From Massilia phosphatilytica (GTDB lineage Bacteria; Pseudomonadota; Gammaproteobacteria; Burkholderiales; Burkholderiaceae_D), in contig NZ_PUIP01000013.1 of NCBI RefSeq assembly GCF_002968015.1, positions 124,001 through 188,000 of the forward strand: 64,000 bases of DNA, read 5' to 3'. Shown here one piece after another: positions 16,628 to 25,560 of the stretch; positions within the stretch are counted from its first letter, which is position 1, and every line of letters begins with the position of its first letter. A model generated the notes under the pieces. That model had not been told where the DNA came from. It did not search any database and was given only the letters and a program-made list of their open reading frames with translations. The translations under genes and the position numbers were made by a program.

Positions 16628-18303
16628 GCACGGTCCCCCAGTCCGAGCTCGTCGGCGACCTGCTTGCGCAGCATGAACTTCTGGATCTTTCCCGTCACCG
16701 TCATCGGAAACCCGTCGACGAAGCGCACGTAGCGCGGGATCTTGTAGTGCGCGATCTGGCCCTCGCAAAAGGCGCGGATCTCGTCCGCGTCCGCGTGTTC
16801 GCCCGGCCGCAGCACGATGCACGCACACAGCTCCTCGCCGTATTTCGGGTCGGGCACGCCCACGCACTGCACGTCCAGCACTTTCGGGTGGCGGTACAGG
16901 AACTCCTCGACTTCGCGCGGGTAGATGTTCTCGCCGCCGCGGATCACCATGTCCTTGGCGCGGCCCACGATGCGGCAATAGCCGTCCGCGTCCAGGGTCG
17001 CGAGGTCGCCCGTGTGCATCCAGCCAGCCGGGTCGATCGCCTCGCGCGTACGTTCTTCATCGCCCCAGTAGCCGAGCATCACGGAGTAACCACGGGTCAG
17101 CAGCTCGCCCGTCGCGCCGCGCGGGACGACCTTGCCGTCCGTGTCGACGATCTTGACTTCCAGGTGCGGGTGGATGCGCCCGACCGTGCCCACGCGGCAC
17201 GCGAGCGGATCGTCGACGGCAGTCTGGAAGCTGACGGGCGACGTCTCCGTCATGCCGTAGGCGATCGTGATCTCGTCCATGTGCATCTGGCGCATCACGC
17301 GCTGCATCACTTCCATCGGGCAGGGCGAGCCGGCCATGATGCCCGTGCGGAGGCTCCCCAGGTCGAACGACGCGAAGTCCGGGTGGTCCAGCATCGCGAT
17401 GAACATCGTCGGCACGCCATGCAGCGCGGTGCAGCGTTCGGCCTGCACCGTGGCGAGCACCGCGCCCGCGTCGAAGCCTTCGCCCGGATAGACCATCGCG
17501 GCGCCGTGCGTCATGCACGCGAGATTCCCCAGCACCATGCCGAAGCAGTGGTACAGCGGGACGGGGATGCACAGGCGGTCGCGTTCCGTCAGGCGCATCG
17601 CCTCGCCGATGAAGAAGCCGTTGTTCAGGATGTTGTGGTGCGTGAGCGTGGCGCCTTTCGGGGCGCCCGTCGTGCCGGACGTGAACTGGATGTTGACCGG
17701 GTCGTCGAACTGCAGCGTGCGCGCCACCTCGTGCAGGCGCGTGATGTCGGCCGGGCTCGCGCACTGGGCCACCGTGTCGAAGTCGAGCATGCCCGGGGTC
17801 GAGCCGGGGCCCAGGCGGATCACGTGGCGCAGCTCGGGCAGTCGTGCGCTGCGCAGGTCACCGGGCGCGGCGCCATCCAGTTCCGGCACGAGGTCGCGCA
17901 GCATGCCGAGGTAGTCGCTCGATTTGAACCCGGGTGCGAGGATCAGCGCGCGGCAGCCGACCTTGGCCAGTGCGTATTCCAGCTCGGCGCGGCGGTAGGC
18001 CGGGTTGATGTTGACCATGACGAGGCCGGCCTTGGCGGTGGCGAATTGCGTGAGCACCCATTCCGCGCGGTTCTGCGACCAGATGCCGATGCGGTCGCCA
18101 GGGTGCAAGCCCAGGCCCAGCAGGCCGGCCGCGAGCCGGTCCGCCCGCTCGCGCAGCTGGCGCCAGCTCCAGTGCACGCTCTGGTGCGGCACGACCAGCG
18201 CGTCGCGGTCGCCGAAGCGCTCGGCGATGCGGTCCAGGTGGGCGCCGATCGTGTCGCCGATGAGGGGGAGCGGATGCGCTCCGTGGACGTAGCTCGCTTG
18301 CAT
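16624..18303 (-). CDS. AMP-dependent acyl-CoA synthetase (medium/long-chain fatty acid type)
   Basis: This 559-residue ATP-dependent acid:CoA ligase forms acyl-AMP and then acyl-CoA. P-loop motif FTSGTTGAPKG is near residue 198, YGMTETSP near 317, GYWGDEERT near 390, HTGDLATLDADGY near 407, and the catalytic Lys segment TGKIQKFMLRK near the C-terminus. The start at 18303 has AGGAGA. It is the first gene of a two-gene operon with the flavoprotein. The resemblance is to FadD-like or fatty-acyl ligases; the exact acid is unknown. Confidence 0.9.
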   Translation of the reverse strand: MQASYVHGAHPLPLIGDTIGAHLDRIAERFGDRDALVVPHQSVHWSWRQLRERADRLAAGLLGLGLHPGDRIGIWSQNRAEWVLTQFATAKAGLVMVNINPAYRRAELEYALAKVGCRALILAPGFKSSDYLGMLRDLVPELDGAAPGDLRSARLPELRHVIRLGPGSTPGMLDFDTVAQCASPADITRLHEVARTLQFDDPVNIQFTSGTTGAPKGATLTHHNILNNGFFIGEAMRLTERDRLCIPVPLYHCFGMVLGNLACMTHGAAMVYPGEGFDAGAVLATVQAERCTALHGVPTMFIAMLDHPDFASFDLGSLRTGIMAGSPCPMEVMQRVMRQMHMDEITIAYGMTETSPVSFQTAVDDPLACRVGTVGRIHPHLEVKIVDTDGKVVPRGATGELLTRGYSVMLGYWGDEERTREAIDPAGWMHTGDLATLDADGYCRIVGRAKDMVIRGGENIYPREVEEFLYRHPKVLDVQCVGVPDPKYGEELCACIVLRPGEHADADEIRAFCEGQIAHYKIPRYVRFVDGFPMTVTGKIQKFMLRKQVADELGLGDRA

Positions 18304-18541
18304 GTCTCTCTCCTGTTTTACCTCTTTCGCCACAGTGTAGCGTTCCCGCCCGGCGTTGGATTGTCGAAAAAATCGATCATAGTCCATAAAACAACTCGTT
18401 TTTCTTCTCGCCCTGCGGCGACCATAATGCTTTCCATGGAAACGCGCTTCAGACAGCAAGCCGGCAAGACGGCAGAGCCCGCGAAGCGCAGCGTGTTCGA
18501 ACAGTTAGAACGCCCAACTTAACAATCACAGGGAGAACATC
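18304..18541. promoter_or_regulatory. Divergent control region with tandem GTTNGAAC dyads
   Basis: This 238-bp gap separates the acyl-CoA synthetase operon and the pirin gene. It contains GTTCGAAC and GTTAGAAC in tandem, one base apart, at 18495-18511, about 30 bp before the pirin start. This is a plausible operator for the stress cluster. A/T-rich words around 18365-18400 may hold promoter elements. The pirin ribosome site AGGGAGA ends at 18536. Confidence 0.4.
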
Positions 18542-19243
18542 ATGCTGAAAGTACGTAAAAGCTCGGACCGCGGTGTCGCCAGTTTCGGCTGGCTGCGCTC
18601 GCAGCACACCTTCTCGTTCGGTCATTACTACGACCCGGCCCACATGAACGTCGGCCCGCTGCGGGTGATCAACGAAGACCGCGTGGCCCCCGGCCGCGGC
18701 TTCGACCCGCACAGCCACAAGAACATGGAGATCATCTCCTACGTGCTGGACGGCGCGCTGGAGCACAAGGACAGCATGGGCAACGGTTCCGTCCTGCGCT
18801 ATGGCGACGTGCAGCGGATGAGCGCCGGCACGGGCGTCACCCACAGCGAGTACAACCACTCGGCAACGGAACCCGTGCACTTCCTGCAGATCTGGGTGAT
18901 CCCTGCCGAAACGGACGGTGCGCCGGGCTACGAAGAGAAGCACTTCGACACCGACAGCAAGCGCGGCAGCCTGCGCCTGATCGCGTCGAACGACGGCCGC
19001 GACGGCTCCGTCTCGCTGCGCCAGGACGCCGCCATCTACGCGACGATCCTCGACGGCGACGAGCGCGCCGACCATGCGTTGCTGCCGGGCCGCCAGGCGT
19101 ATGTCCAGGTGGCGCGGGGCAGCCTGACGGTGAACGGCTGCGCCCTGGCAGCAGGCGACGCCGTCCAGATCAGCGAGGAAGCCGTCGTGGCGCTGTCGGA
19201 CGCGAAGGATGCCGAAGTGCTGCTGTTCGACCTGCCGGTCTGA
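18542..19243 (+). CDS. Pirin-family cupin (YhhW-like)
   Basis: This 233-residue bicupin of the pirin family is related to quercetin 2,3-dioxygenase YhhW. The metal site is the N-terminal cupin: FDPHSHKNMEIISYVLDG (about residues 56-73), with two His and one Glu, and GTGVTHSEYNHS providing another His. It is first in a same-strand series with DoxX, OsmC and a second pirin. AGGGAGA precedes the ATG. The pirin reaction in vivo is uncertain; the neighbours suggest a role in redox or electrophile stress. Confidence 0.88.
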   Translation: MLKVRKSSDRGVASFGWLRSQHTFSFGHYYDPAHMNVGPLRVINEDRVAPGRGFDPHSHKNMEIISYVLDGALEHKDSMGNGSVLRYGDVQRMSAGTGVTHSEYNHSATEPVHFLQIWVIPAETDGAPGYEEKHFDTDSKRGSLRLIASNDGRDGSVSLRQDAAIYATILDGDERADHALLPGRQAYVQVARGSLTVNGCALAAGDAVQISEEAVVALSDAKDAEVLLFDLPV

Positions 19244-19293
19244 ACCCGAAAGAATTCACGAAGTCAAACGCAACGATATTCAAGGAGAACACC

Positions 19294-19713
19294 ATGGAAA
19301 CCACTAAACTCTATCCCGTCGGCCGCGCCCTGGCAGGCGCCCTGTTCCTGGCATCGGGCATCAACAAGATCATCGGCTTCGGCTATGTGGCCGGGTGGAT
19401 GAACAGCCTGGGCATCCCGGCGGCCGGGCTGCTGCTGGCGGGCGCGATCCTGCTCGAGGTTGGCGGCGGCCTGGCGCTGATCACCGGGATTCAGGCGAAA
19501 TACGCGGCACTGGCGCTCGCGCTGTTCACGGTGCCCGTGACGCTGATCTTCCACGGCTTCTGGCACGCGGACGCGGCGGAATTCCAGAACCAGCTGAACC
19601 ACTTCCTCAAGAACGTGGCGATCTTCGGCGGGTTGCTGGCCCTGTTCGACGTCGAACGCCAGCGCGCGACCAGCGCCGCACGAGTGAATGTCCTGCGCAG
19701 CCGGGCTGCCTAA
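19294..19713 (+). CDS. DoxX-family membrane protein
   Basis: This 139-residue protein has four hydrophobic segments and the DoxX pattern: GRALAGALFLASGINKI at the start, GAILLEVGGGLALITG in the middle, and FHGFWHADAAEFQNQLNHFLKNVAIFGGLL. CAAGGAG lies before the ATG. DoxX homologues act in membrane-associated oxidoreductase complexes or thiol stress in other bacteria. A co-transcribed place between pirin and OsmC fits that. Confidence 0.88.
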   Translation: METTKLYPVGRALAGALFLASGINKIIGFGYVAGWMNSLGIPAAGLLLAGAILLEVGGGLALITGIQAKYAALALALFTVPVTLIFHGFWHADAAEFQNQLNHFLKNVAIFGGLLALFDVERQRATSAARVNVLRSRAA

Positions 19714-19722
19714 CAAAAGCAA

Positions 19723-19743
19723 CGCGCCGCGGCCAGCGGCGCG
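19723..19743. terminator. GC-rich stem-loop between DoxX and OsmC genes
   Basis: This is an 8-bp perfect stem (CGCGCCGC/GCGGCGCG) with a 5-nt loop, 10 bp after the DoxX stop. No T tract follows, so it may be a weak terminator or an mRNA stabiliser rather than a full stop. Confidence 0.4.
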
Positions 19744-19824
19744 CCTGACGTACAATTTGTCCGCGACCTGGCGTACACGGGTGGCGGACATCCACGCAAA
19801 CGAAAGAGACGAGGAGAACGAGCC

Positions 19825-20208
19825 ATGGAAGTGACGACGCATCGCGGCACGGGGCCGCTGCAGCAGGTGATCGAGATCGGCCAACACCGCATCCTGACGG
19901 ACGTGAAGCCGGAATTCGGCGGCGAGGACAGCGGCCCGGAACCGCACGACATCCTGGCCGCCGCGCTGGCGGCCTGCACGACGCTTACCGTGAGCCTGTA
20001 CGCCAAGCGCAAGGGTTATCCGCTGGACGAAGTGAAAGTCTCGATCCGGCACGGCCAGGAAGGCACGGCCTACGGCCTGCACCGCACGATCGAATACATC
20101 GGCGCGCTGGACGACGAAACGAAGGCGCGGCTGACCGACATCGCCAACAAATGCCCGGTGCACAAGACGCTGTCGGGCACCATCCAGATCACCACGGAGG
20201 CACGCTGA
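19825..20208 (+). CDS. OsmC-family peroxiredoxin-like protein
   Basis: This 127-residue OsmC/Ohr-fold protein has the two redox cysteines: one in ALAACTTLT near residue 51 (peroxidatic type) and one in NKCPVHKTL near residue 110. The Glu that activates the first Cys may be in GGEDSGPEPHDIL. The family reduces organic hydroperoxides with thiols. It ends 1 bp before the second pirin gene, so the two are translationally close. Its length and lack of the Ohr N-terminal strand pattern fit the YhfA-type OsmC branch. Confidence 0.88.
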   Translation: MEVTTHRGTGPLQQVIEIGQHRILTDVKPEFGGEDSGPEPHDILAAALAACTTLTVSLYAKRKGYPLDEVKVSIRHGQEGTAYGLHRTIEYIGALDDETKARLTDIANKCPVHKTLSGTIQITTEAR

Positions 20209-20209
20209 C

Positions 20210-21130
20210 ATGGACGCGTTCGAACACGAGAGTGTAGAAACCATCGTCATTCCCCGCACGCACGACCTGGGCGGTGGTTTCGAAGTGCGGCGCGCGCTGC
20301 CGCACAAGGACCGGCGCATGGTGGGGCCGTTCGTCTTCCTCGACCAGATGGGACCGCACGTATTCCACGCTGGTGAGGGCATCGACGTGCGGCCGCATCC
20401 GCATATCGGCCTGGCCACCGTCACGTACCTGCTGGATGGCCAGATCCGCCACCGCGACAGCCTCGGCACCGTGCAGGACATCAAGCCGGGCGAAGTGAAC
20501 TGGATGACGGCCGGGAAGGGCATCGTCCACTCCGAACGCACGGGCCCGGACGTGCGCGCCGCGGGCTCCAATCTGTTCGGCCTGCAGTGCTGGGTGGCCC
20601 TGCCGCAGGCGAAGGAAGAATGCGATCCGGCCTTCGCGCACGTCGGCTCGCAGGAACTGCCGATCCTCGACGGCGACGGCGCCACCGCCCGCATCATCGC
20701 CGGCAGCTATTTCGGCAAGACGGCGCCCGTGCCCGTGCAATCGCCGCTGTTCTACGTCGACCTGGCGCTGCAGCCGGGCGCGCGCCTGACGATGCCGGCC
20801 GAGTATCCGGAACAGGCGCTGTACGTGGTCGACGGTACGCTCGACCTGGGTCGCGACGGCCGCTTCGAACGGGGCCAGCTGCTCGTGCTGAAACCGGGTG
20901 CGACCGTCACGCTGGCGGCGACCGAGAACAGGGGCGCCCGCGTGATGCTGCTGGGCGGCGAGCCGATGGATGGTCCGCGCTACCTGACGTGGAACTTCGT
21001 CTCGTCGTCGTCCGACCGCATCGAGCAGGCGAAGGAAGACTGGAAAGCCCAGCGCTTCCCGCAGGTGCCCGGCGAGACCGAATTCATTCCGCTGCCCGAC
21101 CTGCCGGGCCGCCCGGTACGCTATCCCTGA
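20210..21130 (+). CDS. Pirin-family protein
   Basis: This 306-residue classical pirin has the N-terminal cupin metal residues in RPHPHIGLATVTYLLDG (two His) and MTAGKGIVHSERT (His), with the acidic ligand nearby. The C-terminal cupin carries MLLGGEPMDGPRYLTWNFVSSS, a conserved family block. It directly follows OsmC. It is longer than, and only distantly related to, the first pirin in this group. A redox-sensor or quercetinase role is possible but not provable from sequence. Confidence 0.9.
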   Translation: MDAFEHESVETIVIPRTHDLGGGFEVRRALPHKDRRMVGPFVFLDQMGPHVFHAGEGIDVRPHPHIGLATVTYLLDGQIRHRDSLGTVQDIKPGEVNWMTAGKGIVHSERTGPDVRAAGSNLFGLQCWVALPQAKEECDPAFAHVGSQELPILDGDGATARIIAGSYFGKTAPVPVQSPLFYVDLALQPGARLTMPAEYPEQALYVVDGTLDLGRDGRFERGQLLVLKPGATVTLAATENRGARVMLLGGEPMDGPRYLTWNFVSSSSDRIEQAKEDWKAQRFPQVPGETEFIPLPDLPGRPVRYP

Positions 21131-21131
21131 C

Positions 21132-21329
21132 TCAGCCCTGGGCGTCCGCGCTCCGTGGCGGCGGCACCGCATGGCGCCGCTCGTCCGGGCGCGTGAGCAC
21201 ACGCATCGCAATCTCGAACGGCACGCCCAGCGTCGCGAGTGCGCGCGCGGGCGAGCGGTTCTGTTCCTGGGCCTCGTGGATCGTGGATTCGATCATGAGG
21301 GCGGTCTTGTAGTCGCTTCGTCGTTCCAT
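21132..21329 (-). CDS. Small conserved-looking hypothetical protein, 65 residues
   Basis: This 65-residue polar protein contains ALMIESTIHEAQEQ, ARALATLGVPFEIAMRVL and a basic tail. The ribosome site is weak. It is convergent with the second pirin gene with a 1-bp gap and sits before the promoter of the periplasmic amidohydrolase. The amphipathic helices and codon pattern look real. I do not recognise a function. Confidence 0.5.
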   Translation of the reverse strand: MERRSDYKTALMIESTIHEAQEQNRSPARALATLGVPFEIAMRVLTRPDERRHAVPPPRSADAQG

Positions 21330-21432
21330 CGTTCGATGCTAACACGAAGCATGTGCGCCCGGTCGTAAGACAGTGGCGGCACACATGACGATCCGCTAAC
21401 CTGCGCCCGTCGAAAAACCGAAGAAAGACATC

Positions 21433-23214
21433 ATGACTACGATTCGTATCACTGCGCTGCGCGCCTCCCTGGCCGCAGCGGGATTCCTCACGGCCGGCGC
21501 CGCGTTCGCCCAGGCCGACCTGATCCTCACGAACGGCAAGATCGCCACGATGGCGAAAGAAGGCGAGTTCGTGCAGGCCATCGCCGTCAAGGACGGCAAG
21601 GTGCTCGCGACGGGTACCAATGCAAAGGTGCTGAAGCTGAAACGCGCCGACACGCAGGTGATCGACGCCCACGGCCGCACCGTGATCCCCGGCCTGAACG
21701 ACTCGCACCTGCACGTGATCCGCGAAGGCCTGAACTACAACATGGAGTTGCGCTGGGACGGCGTGACGTCGCTGAAGCGCGCGCTGGAGATGCTGAAGGA
21801 GCAGGCCGCGCGCACGCCGGACGGCCAGTGGGTGAAGGTCGTGGGCGGCTGGAACGAATGGCAGTTCGAGGAAAAGCGCCTGCCCACGCTGGAAGAAATC
21901 AATGCCGCCGTGCCGGACAAGCCCGTGTTCATCCTGTACCTGTACGGCCTCGGCTTCCTCAACAAGAAGGGCATCGAGACCCTCGGCTACGACCGCAATA
22001 CAAAGTACAAGGACGGTGAAGTGGAGCTCGATGCGAACGGCCAGCCGACCGGCAAGCTGATCGCCAAGCCGAACGCGCTGATCCTGTACTCGACCCTCGC
22101 GAAGACGAACAAGCTGGGCCACGACGACCAGGTCAACTCCACCTTGCAGTTCTATCGCGAACTGAACCGCCTGGGCGTGACGAGCGCCATCGACGCGGGC
22201 GGCGGCTTCCAGAACTACCCGGACGATTACGGCGTGTCGCTGGAACTCGCGAAGCAGGGCAAGCTGACCGTACGCACCGCGTACTACCTGTTCGCGCAAA
22301 AGGCCGGCAAGGAACTGGAAGACTTCCAGCGCTGGCTGACGATGACGCATCCGAAGCAGAACGACCACATGCTGTACCCGAACGGCTTCTCGGCCGAAGG
22401 CGCGGGCGAGAACCTCGTCGCCAGCGCGGCCGACTTCGAGAATTTCCTCGAGCCGCGCCCGGACCTGCCGGCATCGATGGAGAGCGACCTGGAACCGGTC
22501 GTGTCGCTGCTCGTGAAGAACCGCTGGCCGTTCCGCCTGCACGCGACGTATGGCGAGAGCATCGCGCGCGACCTCGACGTGATCGAAAAAGTGAACGCGC
22601 AGACGCCGCTGAAAGGCCTGCGCTTCATCATCGACCATGGCGAGACCGTCACCGACGCCGATCTCGCGCGCATCAGGAAGCTGGGCGGCGGCATCGCCGT
22701 CCAGGACCGCATGCACTTCCAAGGGGAGTCGTACTGGAAGCGCTACGGCGAGCAGGCGCGCCAGATGCCGCCGATCCGCAAGATGCTCGCGCAGGGCATC
22801 CCCGTCGGCCTGGGCACGGACGGCACGCGCGTGTCCAGCTACAACCCGTGGCCCTCGGTGTACTGGGCCGTCACCGGCAAGACGGCGGGCGGCCTGCAGA
22901 TCTGGCAGGACGCCGACCGCCTGTCGCGCTACGAGGCGCTGACGCTGATCACCACGGGTTCCGCGTGGATGAGCGGCGAAGAGAAGGTGAAAGGCACGCT
23001 CAAACGCGGCCAGTACGCCGACTTCGTTGTCCTGCCGCAGGATTACTTCGGCATGGACGCGGAGGGCATCAAACGACTGGAAAGCGTGCTCACCGTCGTC
23101 AACGGCAAGGTGGTGTACGGCGCGGGCGACTATGCGCCGCTGGCACCAGCAGCGCAGCCGGTGTCGCCGGCGTGGAGCCCGGTCGCTGCGTACGGCGGTT
23201 ACCAGAACCGCTAA
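21433..23214 (+). CDS. Exported amidohydrolase (Amidohydro_3/YtcJ-like)
   Basis: This 593-residue amidohydrolase has a Sec signal peptide (basic start, hydrophobic core, AFA-QA cleavage near residue 26), so it is probably periplasmic. Metal motif HLH is in NDSHLHVIREG near residues 95-97; HATYGESI, IIDHGETV and GTDGTRVSSYNPW follow. It is close to the cytoplasmic paralogue at 1586-3448 along the whole domain (LNYNMELRWDGV against LNYNLELRWEGV) but ends without the Cys/His tail. The stop overlaps that of the convergent LysR gene by 3-4 bp. The substrate is unknown. Confidence 0.9.
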   Translation: MTTIRITALRASLAAAGFLTAGAAFAQADLILTNGKIATMAKEGEFVQAIAVKDGKVLATGTNAKVLKLKRADTQVIDAHGRTVIPGLNDSHLHVIREGLNYNMELRWDGVTSLKRALEMLKEQAARTPDGQWVKVVGGWNEWQFEEKRLPTLEEINAAVPDKPVFILYLYGLGFLNKKGIETLGYDRNTKYKDGEVELDANGQPTGKLIAKPNALILYSTLAKTNKLGHDDQVNSTLQFYRELNRLGVTSAIDAGGGFQNYPDDYGVSLELAKQGKLTVRTAYYLFAQKAGKELEDFQRWLTMTHPKQNDHMLYPNGFSAEGAGENLVASAADFENFLEPRPDLPASMESDLEPVVSLLVKNRWPFRLHATYGESIARDLDVIEKVNAQTPLKGLRFIIDHGETVTDADLARIRKLGGGIAVQDRMHFQGESYWKRYGEQARQMPPIRKMLAQGIPVGLGTDGTRVSSYNPWPSVYWAVTGKTAGGLQIWQDADRLSRYEALTLITTGSAWMSGEEKVKGTLKRGQYADFVVLPQDYFGMDAEGIKRLESVLTVVNGKVVYGAGDYAPLAPAAQPVSPAWSPVAAYGGYQNR

Positions 23215-24122
23215 GCCTCTCCCGCCAGCGCGGATCTCGCGTCGTCGACCGTCTCCGCCAGGAAGTCGGCAACGGCGCGCACCCGGCTCGACGCCGCGAG
23301 ATCCGCATGCATGACGAGCCAGATCCCGTCGCTGAACACGTCGCCGGGCGCCAGCACGCGTTCGAGCGCGGGGTCGGTGACGAGGAAGTCCGGGATGATG
23401 GCGAGGCCGAGCCCCGCGCGTGCCGCCGCGATCTGGGCGCGCAGGGTCGACACGGCCAGCACCACGTGCCCATCCGGCGCGCGCTTCGCGAGCCATTGCG
23501 CGGCCGGCAGGTGCGCGTGCGCCTCGTCCCACGTGATCATGGCGCGGCCGGCCAGCGGATCAGCGTCCGGCGCCGGATGCCGCGCGAGATAGTCGCGGTG
23601 CCCGTACACGCCATACGCCAGCGCGCCGAGCCGGCGCACCTTCAGGTTGCCGTGGCTGGGCCGCACGAGGCGCAACGCCAGGTCGGCGTCGCGCCGGCCC
23701 AGTTCCACGGCGGCCGTCGTCGTGACGATCTCCAGGCGCAGCTGCGGATGGCGCGCGACGAAGCGGGGCAGGGCGGGGATCACGAGGTCCGAAGCGAGAT
23801 TGTCCGACGTGGCCAGGCGGACCATGCCCGACACGCCCGGACTGAGGCCGGACGCACCCCGTTCGAAGGCGAGCATGTTGTCCTCGACGGCCTCCGCGCG
23901 CCCGAGCAGCTCGCGGCCTTCGTCCGTCAGGTGGTAGCCCGTCTGGTGGCGCGCGAACAGGCACGTGGCCAGGCGCGCTTCCAGTTCGGCGATGCGCCGG
24001 CCGACGGTCGACTGGCTCACGCGCAGCACATCCGCCGCGCGCGTCAGGCTGCCGCCGCGCGCCACTTCCAGAAAGTATTTAAGATCGTTCCAGTCCAAGT
24101 CGCGGTTACCCCTGTCTTCCAT
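23211..24122 (-). CDS. LysR-family regulator, divergent from an aldo/keto reductase
   Basis: This 303-residue LysR protein has HTH ARGGSLTRAADVLRVSQSTV and an effector domain ending near the C-terminus. It is divergent from the aldo/keto reductase at 24229, and the 106-bp gap carries two TTTTSSAAAA dyads. This is the standard layout for a LysR regulator and its target. Confidence 0.88.
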   Translation of the reverse strand: MEDRGNRDLDWNDLKYFLEVARGGSLTRAADVLRVSQSTVGRRIAELEARLATCLFARHQTGYHLTDEGRELLGRAEAVEDNMLAFERGASGLSPGVSGMVRLATSDNLASDLVIPALPRFVARHPQLRLEIVTTTAAVELGRRDADLALRLVRPSHGNLKVRRLGALAYGVYGHRDYLARHPAPDADPLAGRAMITWDEAHAHLPAAQWLAKRAPDGHVVLAVSTLRAQIAAARAGLGLAIIPDFLVTDPALERVLAPGDVFSDGIWLVMHADLAASSRVRAVADFLAETVDDARSALAGEA

Positions 24123-24217
24123 TTTTGGAAAATGATCCGCCGATTATTGGTGTTTTCCTTGCAAGGCGCAACGGCTACATTGTCTGCAAGCCGCCACCGG
24201 CGGCATTTTCCAAAAAA
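24121..24217. promoter_or_regulatory. LysR/AKR operator region with two inverted dyads
   Basis: ATTTTTGGAAAAT at 24121-24133 and ATTTTCCAAAAAA at 24205-24217 are reverse complements apart from the last base. They flank the intergenic region: the first touches the LysR start codon and the second the AKR ribosome site. This is likely a LysR operator pair. Confidence 0.5.
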
Positions 24218-24228
24218 GGACCACGAAC

Positions 24229-25218
24229 ATGCTGACGACTCGACAACTGGGATCCCAAGGACTGCAAGTCTCCGCCATCGGCCTGGGCTGCATGGGCATG
24301 AGCCACGCCTACGGCACGCCGGACGACGCGGAATCGATCGCGACGATCCACCGCGCCATCGACCTGGGCTGCACCTTCTTCGACACGGCGGAGGTGTATG
24401 GCCCGTTCACGAACGAGGAATTGCTGGGCCGCGCGTTGGCAGGCCGGCGCAACGAGGTGCAGATCGCGACGAAGTTCGGCTTCGTCATCGGCAAGGGCCA
24501 TTTCGCCGGCGCCGACAGCCGCCCGGCGCATATCCGCGACGTCGTCGAGGCATCGCTGAAGCGCCTGCGCACGGACCGCATCGACCTGCTGTACCAGCAT
24601 CGCGTGGACCCGAACGTGCCCATCGAGGACGTCGCGGGCACGGTCAAGGACCTGATCCGCGAAGGCAAGGTGCTGCACTTCGGCCTGTCGGAAGCGGGCG
24701 CCGCGACGATCCGCCGCGCGCACGCCGTGCAGCCCGTGTCGGCGCTGCAAAGTGAGTACTCGATCTGGGAGCGCAACCTCGACGCCGACGTGCTGCCCGT
24801 GCTGCGCGAACTGGGCATCGGCCTCGTGCCGTTCAGCCCTCTCGGCCGCGGCTTCCTGACCGGCACGGCGAAGCGCGCCGAGGACTATCCGGCCGACGAC
24901 TTCCGCGCCCAGAACGATCCGCGCCTGCAGGGCGGGAACTTCGACCGCAATCTCGCGATTGCCGATCTGGTGAAAGAGATCGCGGCACGGCATGATGCGT
25001 TGCCGGGGCAGGTGGCGCTGGCGTGGCTGCTGGCGCAGGGCGACGACATCGTGCCGATTCCGGGCACCAAGCGGCGCACCTACCTCGAACAGAACCTGGC
25101 CGCGGCCGACGTCAGGCTGGATGACGACGACCTGCGCCGCCTCGATGGGGCGCTGGCGCAGATCGGCGTGGCGGGGGCGCGCTATAACGAGAAAGCGATG
25201 GCGATGGTGGATCGATGA
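24229..25218 (+). CDS. Aldo/keto reductase (YakC/IolS-type)
   Basis: This 329-residue NADPH-dependent aldo/keto reductase has GLGCMGMSHAYG, catalytic Asp in FFDTAEVYGPFTNEE with Tyr nearby, Lys in IATKFGF, and His in LYQHRVDPN; the cofactor site GTKRRTYLEQN is near the C-terminus. The order and length match the AKR family. It is preceded by AAAAGGA. The likely regulator is the divergent LysR. Substrates are probably reactive aldehydes, not determinable here. Confidence 0.92.
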   Translation: MLTTRQLGSQGLQVSAIGLGCMGMSHAYGTPDDAESIATIHRAIDLGCTFFDTAEVYGPFTNEELLGRALAGRRNEVQIATKFGFVIGKGHFAGADSRPAHIRDVVEASLKRLRTDRIDLLYQHRVDPNVPIEDVAGTVKDLIREGKVLHFGLSEAGAATIRRAHAVQPVSALQSEYSIWERNLDADVLPVLRELGIGLVPFSPLGRGFLTGTAKRAEDYPADDFRAQNDPRLQGGNFDRNLAIADLVKEIAARHDALPGQVALAWLLAQGDDIVPIPGTKRRTYLEQNLAAADVRLDDDDLRRLDGALAQIGVAGARYNEKAMAMVDR

Positions 25219-25230
25219 TGGGAACGCGGG

Positions 25231-25560
25231 TTACCTGACGGTGATCGGGGCCGTGATTGCGCGGCCTGACGAGTCGAAGAAGCAGCCGCCGACGAACCCT
25301 TCGGGGGAACGCTCGACACATTCCCTGGCTGTCGCGGCGGACAACGCGCCCGCGTCCCCGGCGGTGATTTCGACACGCCACCAGCGGCCGGAACGATGAT
25401 AGTGCGGCTCGTCGATGCGATACGTGAGCCAGACAGCGGCGCACGACTTGCATGTCGAGAGCGAGACCTCTGCGCCGCGGCTGTCTTCGCCAAGTTCTAC
25501 CGTATCGTAGTCGGTGAACCGGAACGGCGGATGCCTGCAGACGCACGCCTTGTCAGCCAT
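25231..25560 (-). CDS. Hypothetical Cys-containing protein, 109 residues
   Basis: This 109-residue cytoplasmic protein contains CVC at residues 6-8, CKSC near 37 and two further Cys, in a pattern that could bind a metal ion. Other visible blocks are RWWRVEITAGDAGALS and GGCFFDSSGRAITAP. The start at 25560 lies 8 bp inside the preceding gene, so translation is probably coupled. No known family is recognised. Confidence 0.6.
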   Translation of the reverse strand: MADKACVCRHPPFRFTDYDTVELGEDSRGAEVSLSTCKSCAAVWLTYRIDEPHYHRSGRWWRVEITAGDAGALSAATARECVERSPEGFVGGCFFDSSGRAITAPITVR

